64,000 nt of DNA from an uncultured Burkholderiales bacterium (GCA_903933115.1 CAIZIT010000063.1:1-64000), one strand, 5' to 3'; shown: positions 18,755 to 28,809, numbered from the stretch's first letter. Numbers and translations: made by a program. The notes: generated from the letters alone by a model not told the origin.

Positions 18755-18840
18755 GTCGAGTATGTTAACTTCTTGGAGCACCAAATTCACTTTAATTTAA
18801 GCGCTTTGACCTGATCGTGTTTTTATGGGGATGGGCATGG

Positions 18841-19014
18841 TGGATGAAAGCACTCACATGTGCTACAATTAGCGGGCTTTGCTGGGTGAAAATCTCGCAA
18901 AGTCAATCGCAAACCATCTCATTACGGGTGTCGATGCTGATAGTTATTAATTTTTAATACTTAAGCATTGATTTCGAGGTGGATTTAAGAATCAACCTTT
19001 AAGGAAATTAAATC
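18841..19014 (+). promoter_or_regulatory. rpsB promoter and leader
   Basis: TACAAT at 18864-18869 with a weak -35 (TGGATG, 18841-18846, 17-bp spacing) is the likely promoter. The leader of about 140 nt contains a CTTTGC/GCAAAG stem (18877-18902). In E. coli the rpsB-tsf leader is bound by S2 for autoregulation; whether this leader works likewise is inference. AAGGAAA precedes the rpsB ATG. Confidence 0.5.
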
Positions 19015-19770
19015 ATGTCAGTCTCTATGCGCGAAATGCTGGAAGCCGGTGTTCACTTTGGACATCAAACACGCTTTTGGAACCCCAAAATGGCCCCCTT
19101 CATTTTTGGCCATCGCAACAAAATTCACATCATCAATTTGGAAAAAACACAGCCCATGTTCGAAGAGGCTGTGAAGTTTGCACGTCAATTGTCTGCAAAT
19201 CGTGGAACCATTTTGATGGTAGGCACCAAGCGTCAAGCTCGCGAAATCGTGGCCACAGAAGCCAAGAGAGCTGGCGTACCATTCGTTGAGCAAAGATGGC
19301 TCGGCGGCATGTTGACCAACTTCAAAACGGTCAAATCTTCCATCAAGCGCTTGAAAGAGATGAAAGTTCAGCTCGAAGGCGGCTTGGATGCCATGTCTAA
19401 AAAAGAGCAGCTCACTTTCACCAGAGAGCTCGACAAGTTGGAAAAAGACATCGGCGGTATTCAAGACATGGCGACACTGCCTGATGCGATCTTCATCATT
19501 GACGTGGGTTACCACAAAATTGCAGTGTTGGAAGCCAAGAAATTGGGCATTCCATTGATCGGTGTTGTGGATTCCAATCACTCACCCGAAGGCATTGATT
19601 TTGTGATTCCTGGTAATGACGACTCCTCCAAAGCCGTGACACTCTACGCTCGCGCAATTGCTGATGCGATCCTTGAGGGTCGTGCCAATGCAGCGCAAGA
19701 CGTGATCAAAGCCATTGCCGAAGACAAAGAAGAAGACTTTGCTGAGGCGGACGGCGAACACAGCGCCTGA
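19015..19770 (+). CDS. rpsB: 30S ribosomal protein S2
   Basis: S2 is a structural protein of the small subunit needed for S1 binding and initiation. The 251 residues match the family throughout: [22 protein letters not shown] at the start (shown by its conserved [15 protein letters not shown] segment), then [16 protein letters not shown], and DPNHSPEG-like [12 protein letters not shown]. The acidic C-terminal tail ([16 protein letters not shown]) is common in betaproteobacteria. It is followed by tsf after an intercistronic terminator, the standard rpsB-tsf arrangement. Confidence 0.98.
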   Translation: MSVSMREMLEAGVHFGHQTRFWNPKMAPFIFGHRNKIHIINLEKTQPMFEEAVKFARQLSANRGTILMVGTKRQAREIVATEAKRAGVPFVEQRWLGGMLTNFKTVKSSIKRLKEMKVQLEGGLDAMSKKEQLTFTRELDKLEKDIGGIQDMATLPDAIFIIDVGYHKIAVLEAKKLGIPLIGVVDSNHSPEGIDFVIPGNDDSSKAVTLYARAIADAILEGRANAAQDVIKAIAEDKEEDFAEADGEHSA

Positions 19771-19797
19771 TAGTTCTCTTTTAGAGCCAACGGTCAA

Positions 19798-19820
19798 GGG
19801 GCTTCATGAAGCCCCTTTTT
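19798..19820 (+). terminator. rpsB-tsf intercistronic terminator
   Basis: A perfect GGGGCTTCA/TGAAGCCCC palindrome is followed by TTTTT. Such a partial terminator between rpsB and tsf is known from other bacteria and would lower tsf expression relative to rpsB. Confidence 0.85.
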
Positions 19821-19884
19821 AGCGACTAAAAAGTTAAATCAGAAATTTTTTTATTGAACTTGAACTGAATTCGGAGAAACACAA

Positions 19885-20778
19885 ATGGCAGCAATTACAG
19901 CAAGCATGGTGGCAGAATTAAGAGCCAAAACCGACGCTCCTATGATGGAGTGCAAGAAGGCGTTGACCGAGTCCGAAGGCGACATGGTCAAAGCTGAGGA
20001 AATTCTTCGTGTGAAGTTGGGCAGCAAAGCCGGTAAGGCCGCTTCCCGAGTCACGGCTGAGGGTGTCGTGTTTGCAAGCATTGAAGGCCACACTGGCGCA
20101 TTGCTTGAAATCAATTGTGAAACCGATTTCGTGACCAAAAATGACAGCTTTTTGGCCATGGCCAAGGCGGCCGCTGATTTGTTGGTCAAGCACCAACCCA
20201 AAGATCTCGAAGCCTTGGGCGCTTTGAGCTACTCGCAAGACGGTTTCGGCCCCACTTTGGAAGAGGTGAGAAAGGGCTTGATTGGTAAAATTGGCGAAAA
20301 CATGAGCTTTAGACGCTTTCAGCTCTTCACGGGCTCGAACGCTTTGACCAGTTACTTGCACGGCACTCGCATTGGCGTGATGGTGGAGTATGTGGGCCAA
20401 GAGAGTGCAGCCAGAGATGTGGCCATGCACGTGGCCGCGATGAAGCCTGTGGCTTTGACCAGTGCTGATGTGCCTGCTGAGTTGATCGAGCGTGAGCGCT
20501 CTGTCGCAACGGCGAAAGCGGCCGAGTCAGGCAAGCCCGCAGAGATTGCACAAAAGATGATCGAAGGTTCTGTTCAAAAGTATTTGAAGGAAGTGTCCTT
20601 GTTTGATCAGACTTTTGTCAAAAACGACAAGCAAACGGTCGAGCAAATGCTCAAAGCCACCAACACTCAAGTTAAATCTTTCACCATGTACGTGGTGGGC
20701 GAGGGGATTGAGAAAAAGGTGGACGACTTTGCCGCAGAGGTTGCAGCTCAAGTCGCTGCCGCCAAGCAGCAAAGCTGA
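19885..20778 (+). CDS. tsf: Elongation factor Ts
   Basis: EF-Ts exchanges GDP for GTP on EF-Tu. The N-terminal UBA-like domain reads [18 protein letters not shown], and the core contains the TDFV motif ([11 protein letters not shown]) that contacts the EF-Tu nucleotide pocket. At 297 residues it has standard length. It sits between a terminator after rpsB and a strong terminator before pyrH. Confidence 0.98.
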   Translation: MAAITASMVAELRAKTDAPMMECKKALTESEGDMVKAEEILRVKLGSKAGKAASRVTAEGVVFASIEGHTGALLEINCETDFVTKNDSFLAMAKAAADLLVKHQPKDLEALGALSYSQDGFGPTLEEVRKGLIGKIGENMSFRRFQLFTGSNALTSYLHGTRIGVMVEYVGQESAARDVAMHVAAMKPVALTSADVPAELIERERSVATAKAAESGKPAEIAQKMIEGSVQKYLKEVSLFDQTFVKNDKQTVEQMLKATNTQVKSFTMYVVGEGIEKKVDDFAAEVAAQVAAAKQQS

Positions 20779-20783
20779 TGGTC

Positions 20784-20811
20784 AAAAAAAGGGACTTCGG
20801 TCCCTTTTTTT
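20784..20811 (+). terminator. Strong terminator after tsf
   Basis: AAAAAAAGGGAC pairs perfectly with GTCCCTTTTTTT around a TTCG tetraloop, followed by a further T. It is symmetric, so it could act in both directions. Confidence 0.93.
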
Positions 20812-20863
20812 TGAGCCCTAGATTGAGCTAAACTTTATCAACACCCCATTAGGAGAAAACGAC

Positions 20864-21586
20864 ATGACTCAACCCGCGCCCGCACACAAGCGTATTTTGC
20901 TGAAACTCTCTGGTGAAGCGCTGATGGGGGAGGATGCATTTGGGATCAATCGGGCCACGATTGTGAGAATCGTGGAGGAAATTGCGGAAATCACCCGCTT
21001 GGGGGTTGAAGTGGCCGTGGTGATTGGTGGGGGCAACATCTTCAGGGGTGTGGCTGGTGGATCGGTCGGTATGGACCGCGCTACAGCTGACTACATGGGC
21101 ATGCTGGCAACGGTCATGAATGCGTTGGCATTGGCAGACACGATGAACAAAGCGGGTTTGACCGCTCGGGTGATGTCGGCCATTGGCATTGAGCAAGTGG
21201 TTGAGCCTTACGTGCGACCCAAGGCCTTGCAGTATTTGGAAGAGGGCAAAGTGGTGGTCTTTGCTGCGGGTACGGGCAACCCATTTTTCACGACCGACAC
21301 TGCTGCCGCTCTGAGGGGTGCAGAAATTGGTGCAGAATTGGTCCTGAAGGCCACCAAAGTGGACGGTGTCTACACCGCGGATCCCAAAAAGGACCCCTCC
21401 GCCACGCGTTACAGCAAGATCAGTTTTGATGATGCCATTCAGCAAAACTTGGGCATTATGGATGCCACAGCGTTTGCGCTGTGCAGGGATCAAAAACTGC
21501 CCGTGAAGGTCTTTTCTATTTTTAAAAATGGAGCCTTAAAGCGAGTGGTCATGGGCGAGGACGAGGGCACATTGGTCTATGCTTAA
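20864..21586 (+). CDS. pyrH: Uridylate kinase PyrH
   Basis: It phosphorylates UMP to UDP with ATP in pyrimidine metabolism and belongs to the amino-acid-kinase fold. The 240-residue product shows [13 protein letters not shown] (ATP site), [13 protein letters not shown] (substrate loop) and [14 protein letters not shown]-like residues ([16 protein letters not shown]). AGGAG precedes the ATG. It stands between tsf and frr as in nearly all proteobacteria. Confidence 0.98.
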   Translation: MTQPAPAHKRILLKLSGEALMGEDAFGINRATIVRIVEEIAEITRLGVEVAVVIGGGNIFRGVAGGSVGMDRATADYMGMLATVMNALALADTMNKAGLTARVMSAIGIEQVVEPYVRPKALQYLEEGKVVVFAAGTGNPFFTTDTAAALRGAEIGAELVLKATKVDGVYTADPKKDPSATRYSKISFDDAIQQNLGIMDATAFALCRDQKLPVKVFSIFKNGALKRVVMGEDEGTLVYA

Positions 21587-21609
21587 AAGACAAGACCGTT
21601 GCATGGGGT

Positions 21610-21662
21610 GGGCTTGAGGAGCTTGAGAGCTCAGCCACTGAGCAGCCCTTGAATATTTTTTT
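21610..21662 (+). terminator. Possible terminator between pyrH and frr
   Basis: An outer GGGCT/AGCCC pair (21610-21614, 21644-21648) encloses a GAGCT-TGAG-AGCTC hairpin, followed after seven bases by ATTTTTTT. The fold is interrupted, so it may be only partly effective. Confidence 0.35.
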
Positions 21663-21759
21663 ACAACGCATCCCCCCCTTAGAGGGCCTTGAACATTGAA
21701 TTCAAGAACGCTGGGCGGCAAAGGGGTGTATGGGCAAGAATTGAAATTGAGGAGTAGAC

Positions 21760-22320
21760 ATGAGCATTGCAGAGATCAAACAAACCACAGAAACAAAAAT
21801 GACTCAATCGATTGCGGCCTTGAACGCAGCTTTGAGTAAAGTCCGCACAGGTCGTGCCAATCCAGGGCTTTTGGACTCGGTGATGGTGGACTATTACGGC
21901 AACCCCACACCCATTGGACAAGTGGCCAACGTGTCCTTGCTTGATGCCAGAACCATCAGTGTTCAGCCTTGGGAAAAGGGCATGGGTGCCAAAATTGAAA
22001 AAGCCATCAGGGACAGTGACTTGGGTTTGAACCCCTCAGCCATGGGGGACTTGATTCGAGTGCCCATGCCTGCGATGACCGAAGAAAGACGCAAGGAGCT
22101 CACCAAGGTCGTTCGTAACGATGGCGAGGGCACGAAGGTGGCGGTTCGCAATTTAAGGCGAGACGCCAATGAAGGGGTTAAAAAATTGGTCAAAGACAAA
22201 GAAGCGAGTGAAGACGATCAAAAAAGAGCGGAGGCCGATATTCAAAAAATGACCGACAAGTTCATCGCCGAAGTGGACAAAGTGGTTGCCGCGAAAGAGG
22301 CAGAAATTTTGGCGGTTTGA
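21760..22320 (+). CDS. frr: Ribosome recycling factor
   Basis: RRF splits post-termination ribosomes together with EF-G. The 186 residues match the family end to end: [21 protein letters not shown] and [17 protein letters not shown] are hallmark segments, the second continuing into the helical bundle that mimics tRNA. GAGGAG stands before the ATG. In most betaproteobacteria uppS follows directly; here it does not. Confidence 0.98.
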   Translation: MSIAEIKQTTETKMTQSIAALNAALSKVRTGRANPGLLDSVMVDYYGNPTPIGQVANVSLLDARTISVQPWEKGMGAKIEKAIRDSDLGLNPSAMGDLIRVPMPAMTEERRKELTKVVRNDGEGTKVAVRNLRRDANEGVKKLVKDKEASEDDQKRAEADIQKMTDKFIAEVDKVVAAKEAEILAV

Positions 22321-22353
22321 GCGCCAACGATCGATGAAGTCTCGCTTGAGCAT

Positions 22354-22394
22354 TTGCCCTTGCCCTTACCCTTACCCTTGCTCTTGCTCTTGCG
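22354..22394. repeat. Degenerate hexamer tandem repeat, nearly seven units
   Basis: Consecutive hexamers TTGCCC (twice), TTACCC (twice), TTGCTC (twice) and a partial TTGCG fill the gap between frr and cdsA. Variants occur in adjacent pairs, which suggests stepwise duplication. It lies where uppS normally is. Confidence 0.9.
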
Positions 22395-22455
22395 ACCCCT
22401 TTGGGGAGGACATGCTCCTCAAAGGCACCTTAAACTCTATGAAGGAGTGAACGAC

Positions 22456-23295
22456 TTGCTCAAGCAACGTGTCATCACCGCTTTGGTCTTGCTCTTGATT
22501 TGTTTGCCTGCTCTTACAACGCAATCCGCATGGCCCTTTTTGGCCTTGACTTGGATCATGAGCACCTTGGCCGCTTGGGAGTGGGCGAGGATGAACACGA
22601 GCACATTTTTGAAGCCTCCACTTTTTGCGCTGTTGACACTGGCCTTGTGCGCCCTCGATGGTTTTTTTGCCTGGTCTGGTTTTCATGCTGAATTTCAAGC
22701 GCTGGGTTTGATCTTGGTCTGGCTGGTGTTTTTTGCCATGGTCCTCAAGTGGGGCATTGAGGGCTGGAGTGCGGTATCAGGGGGCTGGCGGCAGTTGATG
22801 GGCCTGATCATGCTCTTGGGCGCTTGGGCCAGTTTTAACGCTGCCAAAGTTGAGGGCACGCATTTCTTGATCTCGGTTTTGGTCTTGGTGTGGACGGCAG
22901 ACATTGGCGCCTATTTTGTGGGTAAAGCTTTTGGTAAAACCAAGTTGGCACCCATTGTGAGTCCTGGCAAAAGCCGAGAGGGTGCCTTGGGGGGCTTGGT
23001 TTTGGTGTTGTTGTTGGGGCTCATTTGGGCGCAGATTGAGAGTCTCTCGAGCCCCGAGTCGCAGAGCATTTACGCTTTTTTGTGGCACAAGGGGCCTGTG
23101 CACTTTGTGCTGGGGCTATCCGCCTTGGTGGCTTGTAGCGTCTTGGGGGACTTGTTTGAGTCCTTGGTCAAGCGCTCGGCCGGGTTCAAGGACAGCAGCC
23201 AACTTTTGCCCGGTCATGGGGGCGTTTTGGACAGAATCGATGCGTTGCTGCCCACGGTGCCTTTGGCTTTGCTTTTGGTGCATGGGGTGCTTTGA
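22456..23295 (+). CDS. cdsA: Phosphatidate cytidylyltransferase CdsA
   Basis: It makes CDP-diacylglycerol from phosphatidic acid and CTP in the inner membrane, the branch point for all phospholipids. Several hydrophobic helices are visible, and the family signature spans SLVKRSAGFKDSS and LLPGHGGVLDRIDA near the C-terminus. The TTG at 22456 is chosen because AAGGAG stands eight bases before it and the product then starts MLKQRVITAL, as in homologues. Earlier in-frame starts would translate the upstream hexamer repeat. Dxr follows, as usual. Confidence 0.95.
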   Translation: MLKQRVITALVLLLICLPALTTQSAWPFLALTWIMSTLAAWEWARMNTSTFLKPPLFALLTLALCALDGFFAWSGFHAEFQALGLILVWLVFFAMVLKWGIEGWSAVSGGWRQLMGLIMLLGAWASFNAAKVEGTHFLISVLVLVWTADIGAYFVGKAFGKTKLAPIVSPGKSREGALGGLVLVLLLGLIWAQIESLSSPESQSIYAFLWHKGPVHFVLGLSALVACSVLGDLFESLVKRSAGFKDSSQLLPGHGGVLDRIDALLPTVPLALLLVHGVL

Positions 23296-23307
23296 TGCGA
23301 GGGCGTG

Positions 23308-23337
23308 CCCCAGCCCCACCAGCCCTAGCCCCAGCCC
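23308..23337. repeat. Hexamer-like CCAGCC repeat
   Basis: CCAGCC, CCAGCC, CTAGCC and CCAGCC units, with a CCA between the first two, lie just after the cdsA stop. It is another short repeat confined to an intergenic gap. Confidence 0.7.
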
Positions 23338-23428
23338 ATTGGAGCTCGTCTGAACAGACCTTTTCATCGTTGTGCAACTGCGCTGAGCCCTCAGCGCCAG
23401 TCTTGTTTTCACCTGAGGGCATCAAGCC

Positions 23429-24616
23429 ATGAAAAAACGAATCAGCATCCTGGGCTCAACAGGCTCCATTGGCACCAACACCTTGGATGTGTTGGCCCAA
23501 CACCCTGATGCTTTTGAAGTCTTCGCTCTGAGTGCGCATGTGCAAGTGGATTTGATGCTCAAACAATGCCAGAGCGTGAAGCCTCAATTTGCGGTGATGG
23601 TGGACCCTCTTGCGGCCCGCACGCTGGAGGAGAAGTTGAAAACCTCGGGCCTGTCCACTCGCGTCTTGAGTGGAGCCGAGGCCTTGGACACCATCGCCTC
23701 CCACCCCGATGTGGATGTGGTGATGGCGGCGATTGTGGGCGCTGCGGGCTTGTCGTCTTGTTTGGCCGCAGCCAGAACGGGCAAAAGACTTTTATTGGCC
23801 AACAAAGAGGCTTTGGTGGTGGGGGCGGAAGTTTTCACCTCCACCTTGAAGTCCTCGGGTGCAACGCTCTTGCCCATCGACAGTGAGCATTCAGCCATTT
23901 TTCAATCGCTGCCAGATGACCCCAGCTTGTGGCGCTCCACCATCTCCAAAATCATCCTGACCGCCTCAGGTGGGCCTTTCAGGACCATGGATCCGGACCA
24001 ATTGAAGAGCGTGAGTGTGGAGCAAGCCTGTGCGCATCCAACATGGGTGATGGGGCGAAAAATCTCTGTGGACTCGGCCACCATGATGAACAAAGCGCTC
24101 GAGGTCATTGAGGCCTTTTATCTCTTTGGTGTTGAGCCCGAGCAGTTGGAGGTGGTCATTCATCCCCAAAGTGTGATCCATTCGATGGTGGAGTATTTGG
24201 ACGCCTCTGTGGTGGCTCAATTGGGCACGCCCGACATGAGGGTGCCCATTGCCTATGGACTCAGTTGGCCCCAACGCATGGCCTCAGGTGCCAAAGCCAT
24301 CGACTTCTCTCGTGTGTCGGCCATGACCTTTGAGTCCTTTGAGGATCCCGCTCACAAGCGTCGCTACCCTGGTTTGCAACTGGCTTGGCAAGTGCTCAAA
24401 GCCCCCAAAGGCAGCACTGCTGTCTTGAATGCGGCCAATGAAGTGGGGGTCCATGCTTTTTTAGAGCGGCGCATCCGATTTGACCAAATTCACGCCCTGA
24501 ATGTGGAGACCTTGTCGAGCTATTTGCCTCAGGCGCCAGGTGCACTGGAGGACTTGCTGGCGATCGATCAAGAGTCGCGCAAAGTGGCTCAAAGCTTGAT
24601 CGCCAAACTCCATTGA
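23429..24616 (+). CDS. dxr: 1-deoxy-D-xylulose 5-phosphate reductoisomerase
   Basis: Dxr converts deoxyxylulose phosphate to methylerythritol phosphate with NADPH, the first committed MEP-pathway step. The NADPH site reads ILGSTGSIGTNTLDV. LLANKEALVVGAE and LPIDSEHSAIFQSL hold the metal and substrate residues, and the GRKISVDSATMMNKALEVIEA segment is present (GRKISVDSATMMNK). The 395 residues match the family. It sits between cdsA and rseP in the conserved envelope cluster. Confidence 0.97.
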   Translation: MKKRISILGSTGSIGTNTLDVLAQHPDAFEVFALSAHVQVDLMLKQCQSVKPQFAVMVDPLAARTLEEKLKTSGLSTRVLSGAEALDTIASHPDVDVVMAAIVGAAGLSSCLAAARTGKRLLLANKEALVVGAEVFTSTLKSSGATLLPIDSEHSAIFQSLPDDPSLWRSTISKIILTASGGPFRTMDPDQLKSVSVEQACAHPTWVMGRKISVDSATMMNKALEVIEAFYLFGVEPEQLEVVIHPQSVIHSMVEYLDASVVAQLGTPDMRVPIAYGLSWPQRMASGAKAIDFSRVSAMTFESFEDPAHKRRYPGLQLAWQVLKAPKGSTAVLNAANEVGVHAFLERRIRFDQIHALNVETLSSYLPQAPGALEDLLAIDQESRKVAQSLIAKLH

Positions 24617-24709
24617 CAGGTGATGAAAGCGCCATCCTCTTCAAGGGCCTTCAGCCCTGGGGATGGAGCTCGCTGTTGAAATTGACGAATTATTTTTTAA
24701 AGTGAAGAC

Positions 24710-26389
24710 ATGACCTCATTGTGGGCTTTTTTATTGGCCATTGCCATTTTGGTGGGTGTTCACGAGTATGGACACTACAAGGTGGCGGTGCTCCTGGGGG
24801 TGAAGGTGTTGAGGTTCTCCCTGGGCTTTGGCCCAGTGATTTATCGCTCCACCATGGGTCAACCCATCATGGACGCTCGCGGTCAAGTCAAGGGTGAGAC
24901 CGAGTTTGTGGTCTCCTTGATCCCGCTTGGGGGTTATGTGAGCTTTTTGGATGAAAACAGCGATCCATCCTTGAATGAGGATTGGTCTCGGGCCTTTCAT
25001 CGCCAAAGCTTATGGAGGAGAAGTTTGATTGTGCTTGCCGGGCCAATGGCCAATTTTGCGTTGGCCTTGACGCTGCTGTGGGCCATGAATTGGATCGGCT
25101 TTGAGAGCGCCTCTGCCGTCTTGTCCACGCCGGTGAAGGGCAGTTTGGCCGAGAGGGCCTCGATCCCCTCCGCTGCCAGAGTCATGAAGCTTGGGCTCAA
25201 GGGTCAAGAGCTCCAAGACATTCACACCTACTTGGAGTTTGAGCGGGAGGTGTTGGGGGCGTTGTCCGAGCACGCTGTGCTGGAGTTGGAGCTTGAAGTC
25301 AAGGCGCCAAGGTCGGCGTCCTTAGCTGTCGCTGGGGATGAGCGCTCAAGGTCTAGGCCGAGTTCGGGTTCTGAGCCAGACGCTTTGCCAGGGCCAGAGT
25401 CGGGGTCGGGGTCTTTATTCCCTTCAGCTCCTGGTGCTCAAGCTGTGCCTGAAGATCCTTCAGGGTCCGCATCCCTTGGCAAGTCGGCCTACGCTTTCGT
25501 TCAAATGCGGCACCTGGAGCTCGATTTGTCTCAATTTGAAATGCCCCTCAGCCGTACGAGCGCTGAGGAGGATGAGCTCACATCAAAGACCGGCCCTCGC
25601 AGGGCCACCGAACTCCAAAAAGCGATTGATGAAGACCCCAAAGCCGTCATGGCCCTTTTGGGCTTTGTGGGTCCATGGACACCAGCGGTGTTGGGTCGAG
25701 TGAACCCTGGTGGGGCTGCCGCTCGCGCGGGGCTTCAAGAGGGGGATCAAATCTTGGCGATCAACCACATGCCTGTGGCCGACGCCTATGACTTGAGAAT
25801 GCGCATCGCCAGCAGTGCAGAGCTCGATCCCATGCAAGTCCAAAGTTGGACCGTTCATCGACCAGGCACATCCATGGACATGGACATGCAAGTTGAGCCA
25901 GAAATCAAAATGCAAGGCGGCAAGAAGGTCGGTCGAATCGAAGCCTATGTAGGCAGTCCGCCTGAGAGTGTTTGGTTCAGCCAAGGGCCTTGGGGGGCCT
26001 TGCAAACGGGCAGTTGGACCCTCTTTCAGTGGACCCATCGAACCGTGTCCTCGATCTACCAATTGTTCTCGGGTCAAGCCCCATTGGCCCAGATCGGTGG
26101 GCCCATTGCTTTGGCGCAATATGCGGGTGAGTCGGTGCACATGGGTTTAGCTGCATTTTTGAGTTATTTGGCTTTGGTGAGCATCAATTTGGGTGTTTTC
26201 AATTTGCTGCCTTTGCCGCCCCTTGATGGAGGACATTTGTTGACTTACGCATGGCAAGGCCTTCGTGGTCGAGCCCTCTCTGAGCGGTTCAGTCAGGGCT
26301 TTCAAAAAGTGGGTCTTTTTTTGATCTTGGCGCTGAGCGTTTTTGCGCTGAGAAATGACTTGTTGCGACTTTTGGGCATGGTGCCTTGA
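24710..26389 (+). CDS. rseP: RseP, site-2 intramembrane zinc protease, with low-complexity insertion
   Basis: RseP cleaves anti-sigma factors such as RseA inside the inner membrane during envelope stress. The zinc motif is HEYGHY near residue 19 (usually HEFGHY), and the second metal ligand motif is PPLDGGH near 503. Membrane segments lie at both ends, with a PDZ domain (VLGRVNPGGAAARAGLQEGD) near 327. It is 559 residues against a usual 450-460. The extra length is mostly a Ser/Gly/Pro/Glu-rich stretch at about 197-262 (SGSEPDALPGPESGSGS), in the periplasmic region before the PDZ domain that normally reads the substrate. A small ATGGAC duplication encodes MDMDM near 388. It lies just upstream of bamA, as usual. 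Confidence 0.95.
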   Translation: MTSLWAFLLAIAILVGVHEYGHYKVAVLLGVKVLRFSLGFGPVIYRSTMGQPIMDARGQVKGETEFVVSLIPLGGYVSFLDENSDPSLNEDWSRAFHRQSLWRRSLIVLAGPMANFALALTLLWAMNWIGFESASAVLSTPVKGSLAERASIPSAARVMKLGLKGQELQDIHTYLEFEREVLGALSEHAVLELELEVKAPRSASLAVAGDERSRSRPSSGSEPDALPGPESGSGSLFPSAPGAQAVPEDPSGSASLGKSAYAFVQMRHLELDLSQFEMPLSRTSAEEDELTSKTGPRRATELQKAIDEDPKAVMALLGFVGPWTPAVLGRVNPGGAAARAGLQEGDQILAINHMPVADAYDLRMRIASSAELDPMQVQSWTVHRPGTSMDMDMQVEPEIKMQGGKKVGRIEAYVGSPPESVWFSQGPWGALQTGSWTLFQWTHRTVSSIYQLFSGQAPLAQIGGPIALAQYAGESVHMGLAAFLSYLALVSINLGVFNLLPLPPLDGGHLLTYAWQGLRGRALSERFSQGFQKVGLFLILALSVFALRNDLLRLLGMVP

Positions 26390-26514
26390 CGGAAGGGGGT
26401 GCTTTTTAAATTGCAAATCAGCCCTTTTATTGGCAAAGCTGGTTATTTTGTGCTTGAAGTGATCGATAATCAGCCAACGAAATTTTGTGTCCCCACCCTA
26501 GAGTGAATTTGACA

Positions 26515-28809
26515 ATGCACGTATTTTTCAATCGAATTTTTAGCATCCTTTTGTTGGCATTGAGCGCTTTGACTTGGAACGCCAATGCGTGGGCAGGCGA
26601 GCCTTTTGTCATGAGCGATATTCGTCTTGAGGGCTTGCAACGTGTTGAGCCTGGTACTGTGTTTGCCTCCTTGCCCTTTAAAGTGGGGGAGACCTATTCT
26701 GATGAGCAAGGCACTGCAGCCATTCGGGCCTTGTTTGGTCTAGGGCTCTTCAAGGATGTTCGCATCGAGACCCGTCAAGGGGTGGTGATCGTGATTGTTG
26801 AGGAGCGTCCCATCATCTCCAGTGTGGACTTCGTGGGGACCAAAGAGTTCGACAAAGACACCTTGAAGAAAGCCCTCAGAGACATTGGCTTGGCCGATGG
26901 AAGGCCTTTTGACAAAGCTTTGGCCGATCGGGCCGAGCAAGAGCTCAAGCGTCAATACATCAACCGCTCTTTGTACGGTGCGGAGATCACCACCACCATC
27001 ACCCCTATTGAGAGAAATCGCGTCAACCTCACCTTCAGCGTGGTCGAAGGCGATGTGGCCAAGATCAAAGAGATCAAGCTCGTAGGAAACCACTTCTTTA
27101 GCCAGTCCGAGCTTCGCAACCAGTGGGACTTGAACACGGGCAATTGGCTCAGTTGGTACACCAAGTCAGACCGTTATTCCCGTGCGAAACTCAATGCCGA
27201 TTTGGAGTCCTTGAAATCTTTTTACCTCTCCAGAGGCTTTTTGGAGTTCAGGGTGGACTCTACCCAAGTGGCCATTTCTGCCGACCGACAAGATATTGTG
27301 ATCACCGTCAACATCTTTGAAGGTGAGCGCTTTGTGGTCTCGGGTATACAACTGGAGGGCTATTTCCTAGGCCGTGAGGACGAGTTCAAGGCCCTGATTG
27401 GGGTCAAAGTGGGCCAAACGTACAACGCCAATGACGTTGCACAAACCGTCAAAGCGTTCACCGATTATTTCGGTAATTTTGGATTTGCATTTGCTCGGGT
27501 GGAGCCCCGAACAGAGGTGGACCATCAAACGAATTTGGTCAATTTGGTGCTCCAAGCGGACCCCTCAAGGCGTGCATACGTGAGAAGGATCAACTTGGCG
27601 GGCAATACCCGAACGAGAGATGAGATCATTCGTCGCGAATTCAGGCAAATGGAGTCTGCTTGGTACGATGGGGACCGCATTCGCTTGTCCAGGGACCGCG
27701 TCGAGAGACTGGGCTACTTCAAGGACGTGTCCATTGAGACCCAAGACGTGCCTGGAAGCTTGGATCAAGTCGATTTGACCGTGACTGTTTCTGAAAAGCC
27801 CACGGGCTCCTTGCAGTTGGGCGCAGGTTTTTCTTCCTACGAAAAGCTCTTTTTGACTTTTGGCATTCAGCAAGACAACATCTTTGGTACCGGCAACTTC
27901 TTGGGCACCCAAATCAGCACCAGCAAGTACAACCAAGTCTTCACCTTGAACACCACCAACCCCTATTTCACGGAAGACGGGATTTCAAGAACTTTTGACT
28001 TCACACACCGCTCCATGCGGCCTTACAACGACCAAGCGGGCAATTACAGATTGGTCTCTTCGGGCTTGGGGATGCGCTTTGGGATTCCCATCACCGAGAT
28101 CGACCGCATCTCGATGGGTTTGTCCTTGGAGCAAACGACCATCGTTTTGGGGACCAGCATTCCGGCTTCTTACTTGGACTACGCTGAGAAGTTTGGTTAC
28201 ACCAGCACCTCCTTGCCCCTCAATTTGGGCTGGGTGAGGGACTCCAGGGACTCCGTCATGGCGCCGACCCGAGGTGTGTTCTCCAGAGCTTACACAGATT
28301 ACTCCGCCGCAGGCGTTGCCCATTACGTGCGAACAGGTGCGCAGTACCAATACTACTACCCCATATCCAAGCAATACAGTTTGGCACTCAACAGTGAAAT
28401 CGGTTTGGGCCGAGGTCTGAACGGTCAGCCTTACCCCATCTTCAAGAGCTTCTTTGTGGGAGGACTGGGTTCTGTCAGGGGCTTTGATCAAGGCTCCTTG
28501 GGTCCTCGAGACATCACAGGCTTGGTGATTGGTGGGGCCAAGAAATTGGTCATGAATGCAGAATTCTTCATCCCCTTCCCAGGTGCGGGCAACGACAAGT
28601 CTTTGAGACTTTACGGGTTTTACGATATGGGTAACGTTTTTGGGGAAAATGAAGCCATTCGATTGGCCCAGTTGAGAAGCTCCTACGGCATGGGCATCAG
28701 TTGGGTTTCTCCCATGGGGCCTTTAAGATTTGCGATTGCAAATCCCATAAAGCACCTTGAAGGCGATAGAATCCAGAAATTACAATTTCAAATTGGGACC
28801 TCATTTTGA
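26515..28809 (+). CDS. bamA: BamA, outer-membrane protein assembly factor
   Basis: BamA is the core of the BAM complex that folds beta-barrels into the outer membrane. ATG 26515 starts a signal peptide (VFFNRIFSILLLALSALTWNANAWA); a GTG at 26485 would extend it without a ribosome site. Five POTRA domains follow (from about 28 to 420), then the Omp85 barrel with VRGF motif (LGSVRGFDQGSLGPRD), ending in the typical C-terminal Phe (QIGTSF). The stop overlaps the skp start by one base. Confidence 0.97.
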   Translation: MHVFFNRIFSILLLALSALTWNANAWAGEPFVMSDIRLEGLQRVEPGTVFASLPFKVGETYSDEQGTAAIRALFGLGLFKDVRIETRQGVVIVIVEERPIISSVDFVGTKEFDKDTLKKALRDIGLADGRPFDKALADRAEQELKRQYINRSLYGAEITTTITPIERNRVNLTFSVVEGDVAKIKEIKLVGNHFFSQSELRNQWDLNTGNWLSWYTKSDRYSRAKLNADLESLKSFYLSRGFLEFRVDSTQVAISADRQDIVITVNIFEGERFVVSGIQLEGYFLGREDEFKALIGVKVGQTYNANDVAQTVKAFTDYFGNFGFAFARVEPRTEVDHQTNLVNLVLQADPSRRAYVRRINLAGNTRTRDEIIRREFRQMESAWYDGDRIRLSRDRVERLGYFKDVSIETQDVPGSLDQVDLTVTVSEKPTGSLQLGAGFSSYEKLFLTFGIQQDNIFGTGNFLGTQISTSKYNQVFTLNTTNPYFTEDGISRTFDFTHRSMRPYNDQAGNYRLVSSGLGMRFGIPITEIDRISMGLSLEQTTIVLGTSIPASYLDYAEKFGYTSTSLPLNLGWVRDSRDSVMAPTRGVFSRAYTDYSAAGVAHYVRTGAQYQYYYPISKQYSLALNSEIGLGRGLNGQPYPIFKSFFVGGLGSVRGFDQGSLGPRDITGLVIGGAKKLVMNAEFFIPFPGAGNDKSLRLYGFYDMGNVFGENEAIRLAQLRSSYGMGISWVSPMGPLRFAIANPIKHLEGDRIQKLQFQIGTSF

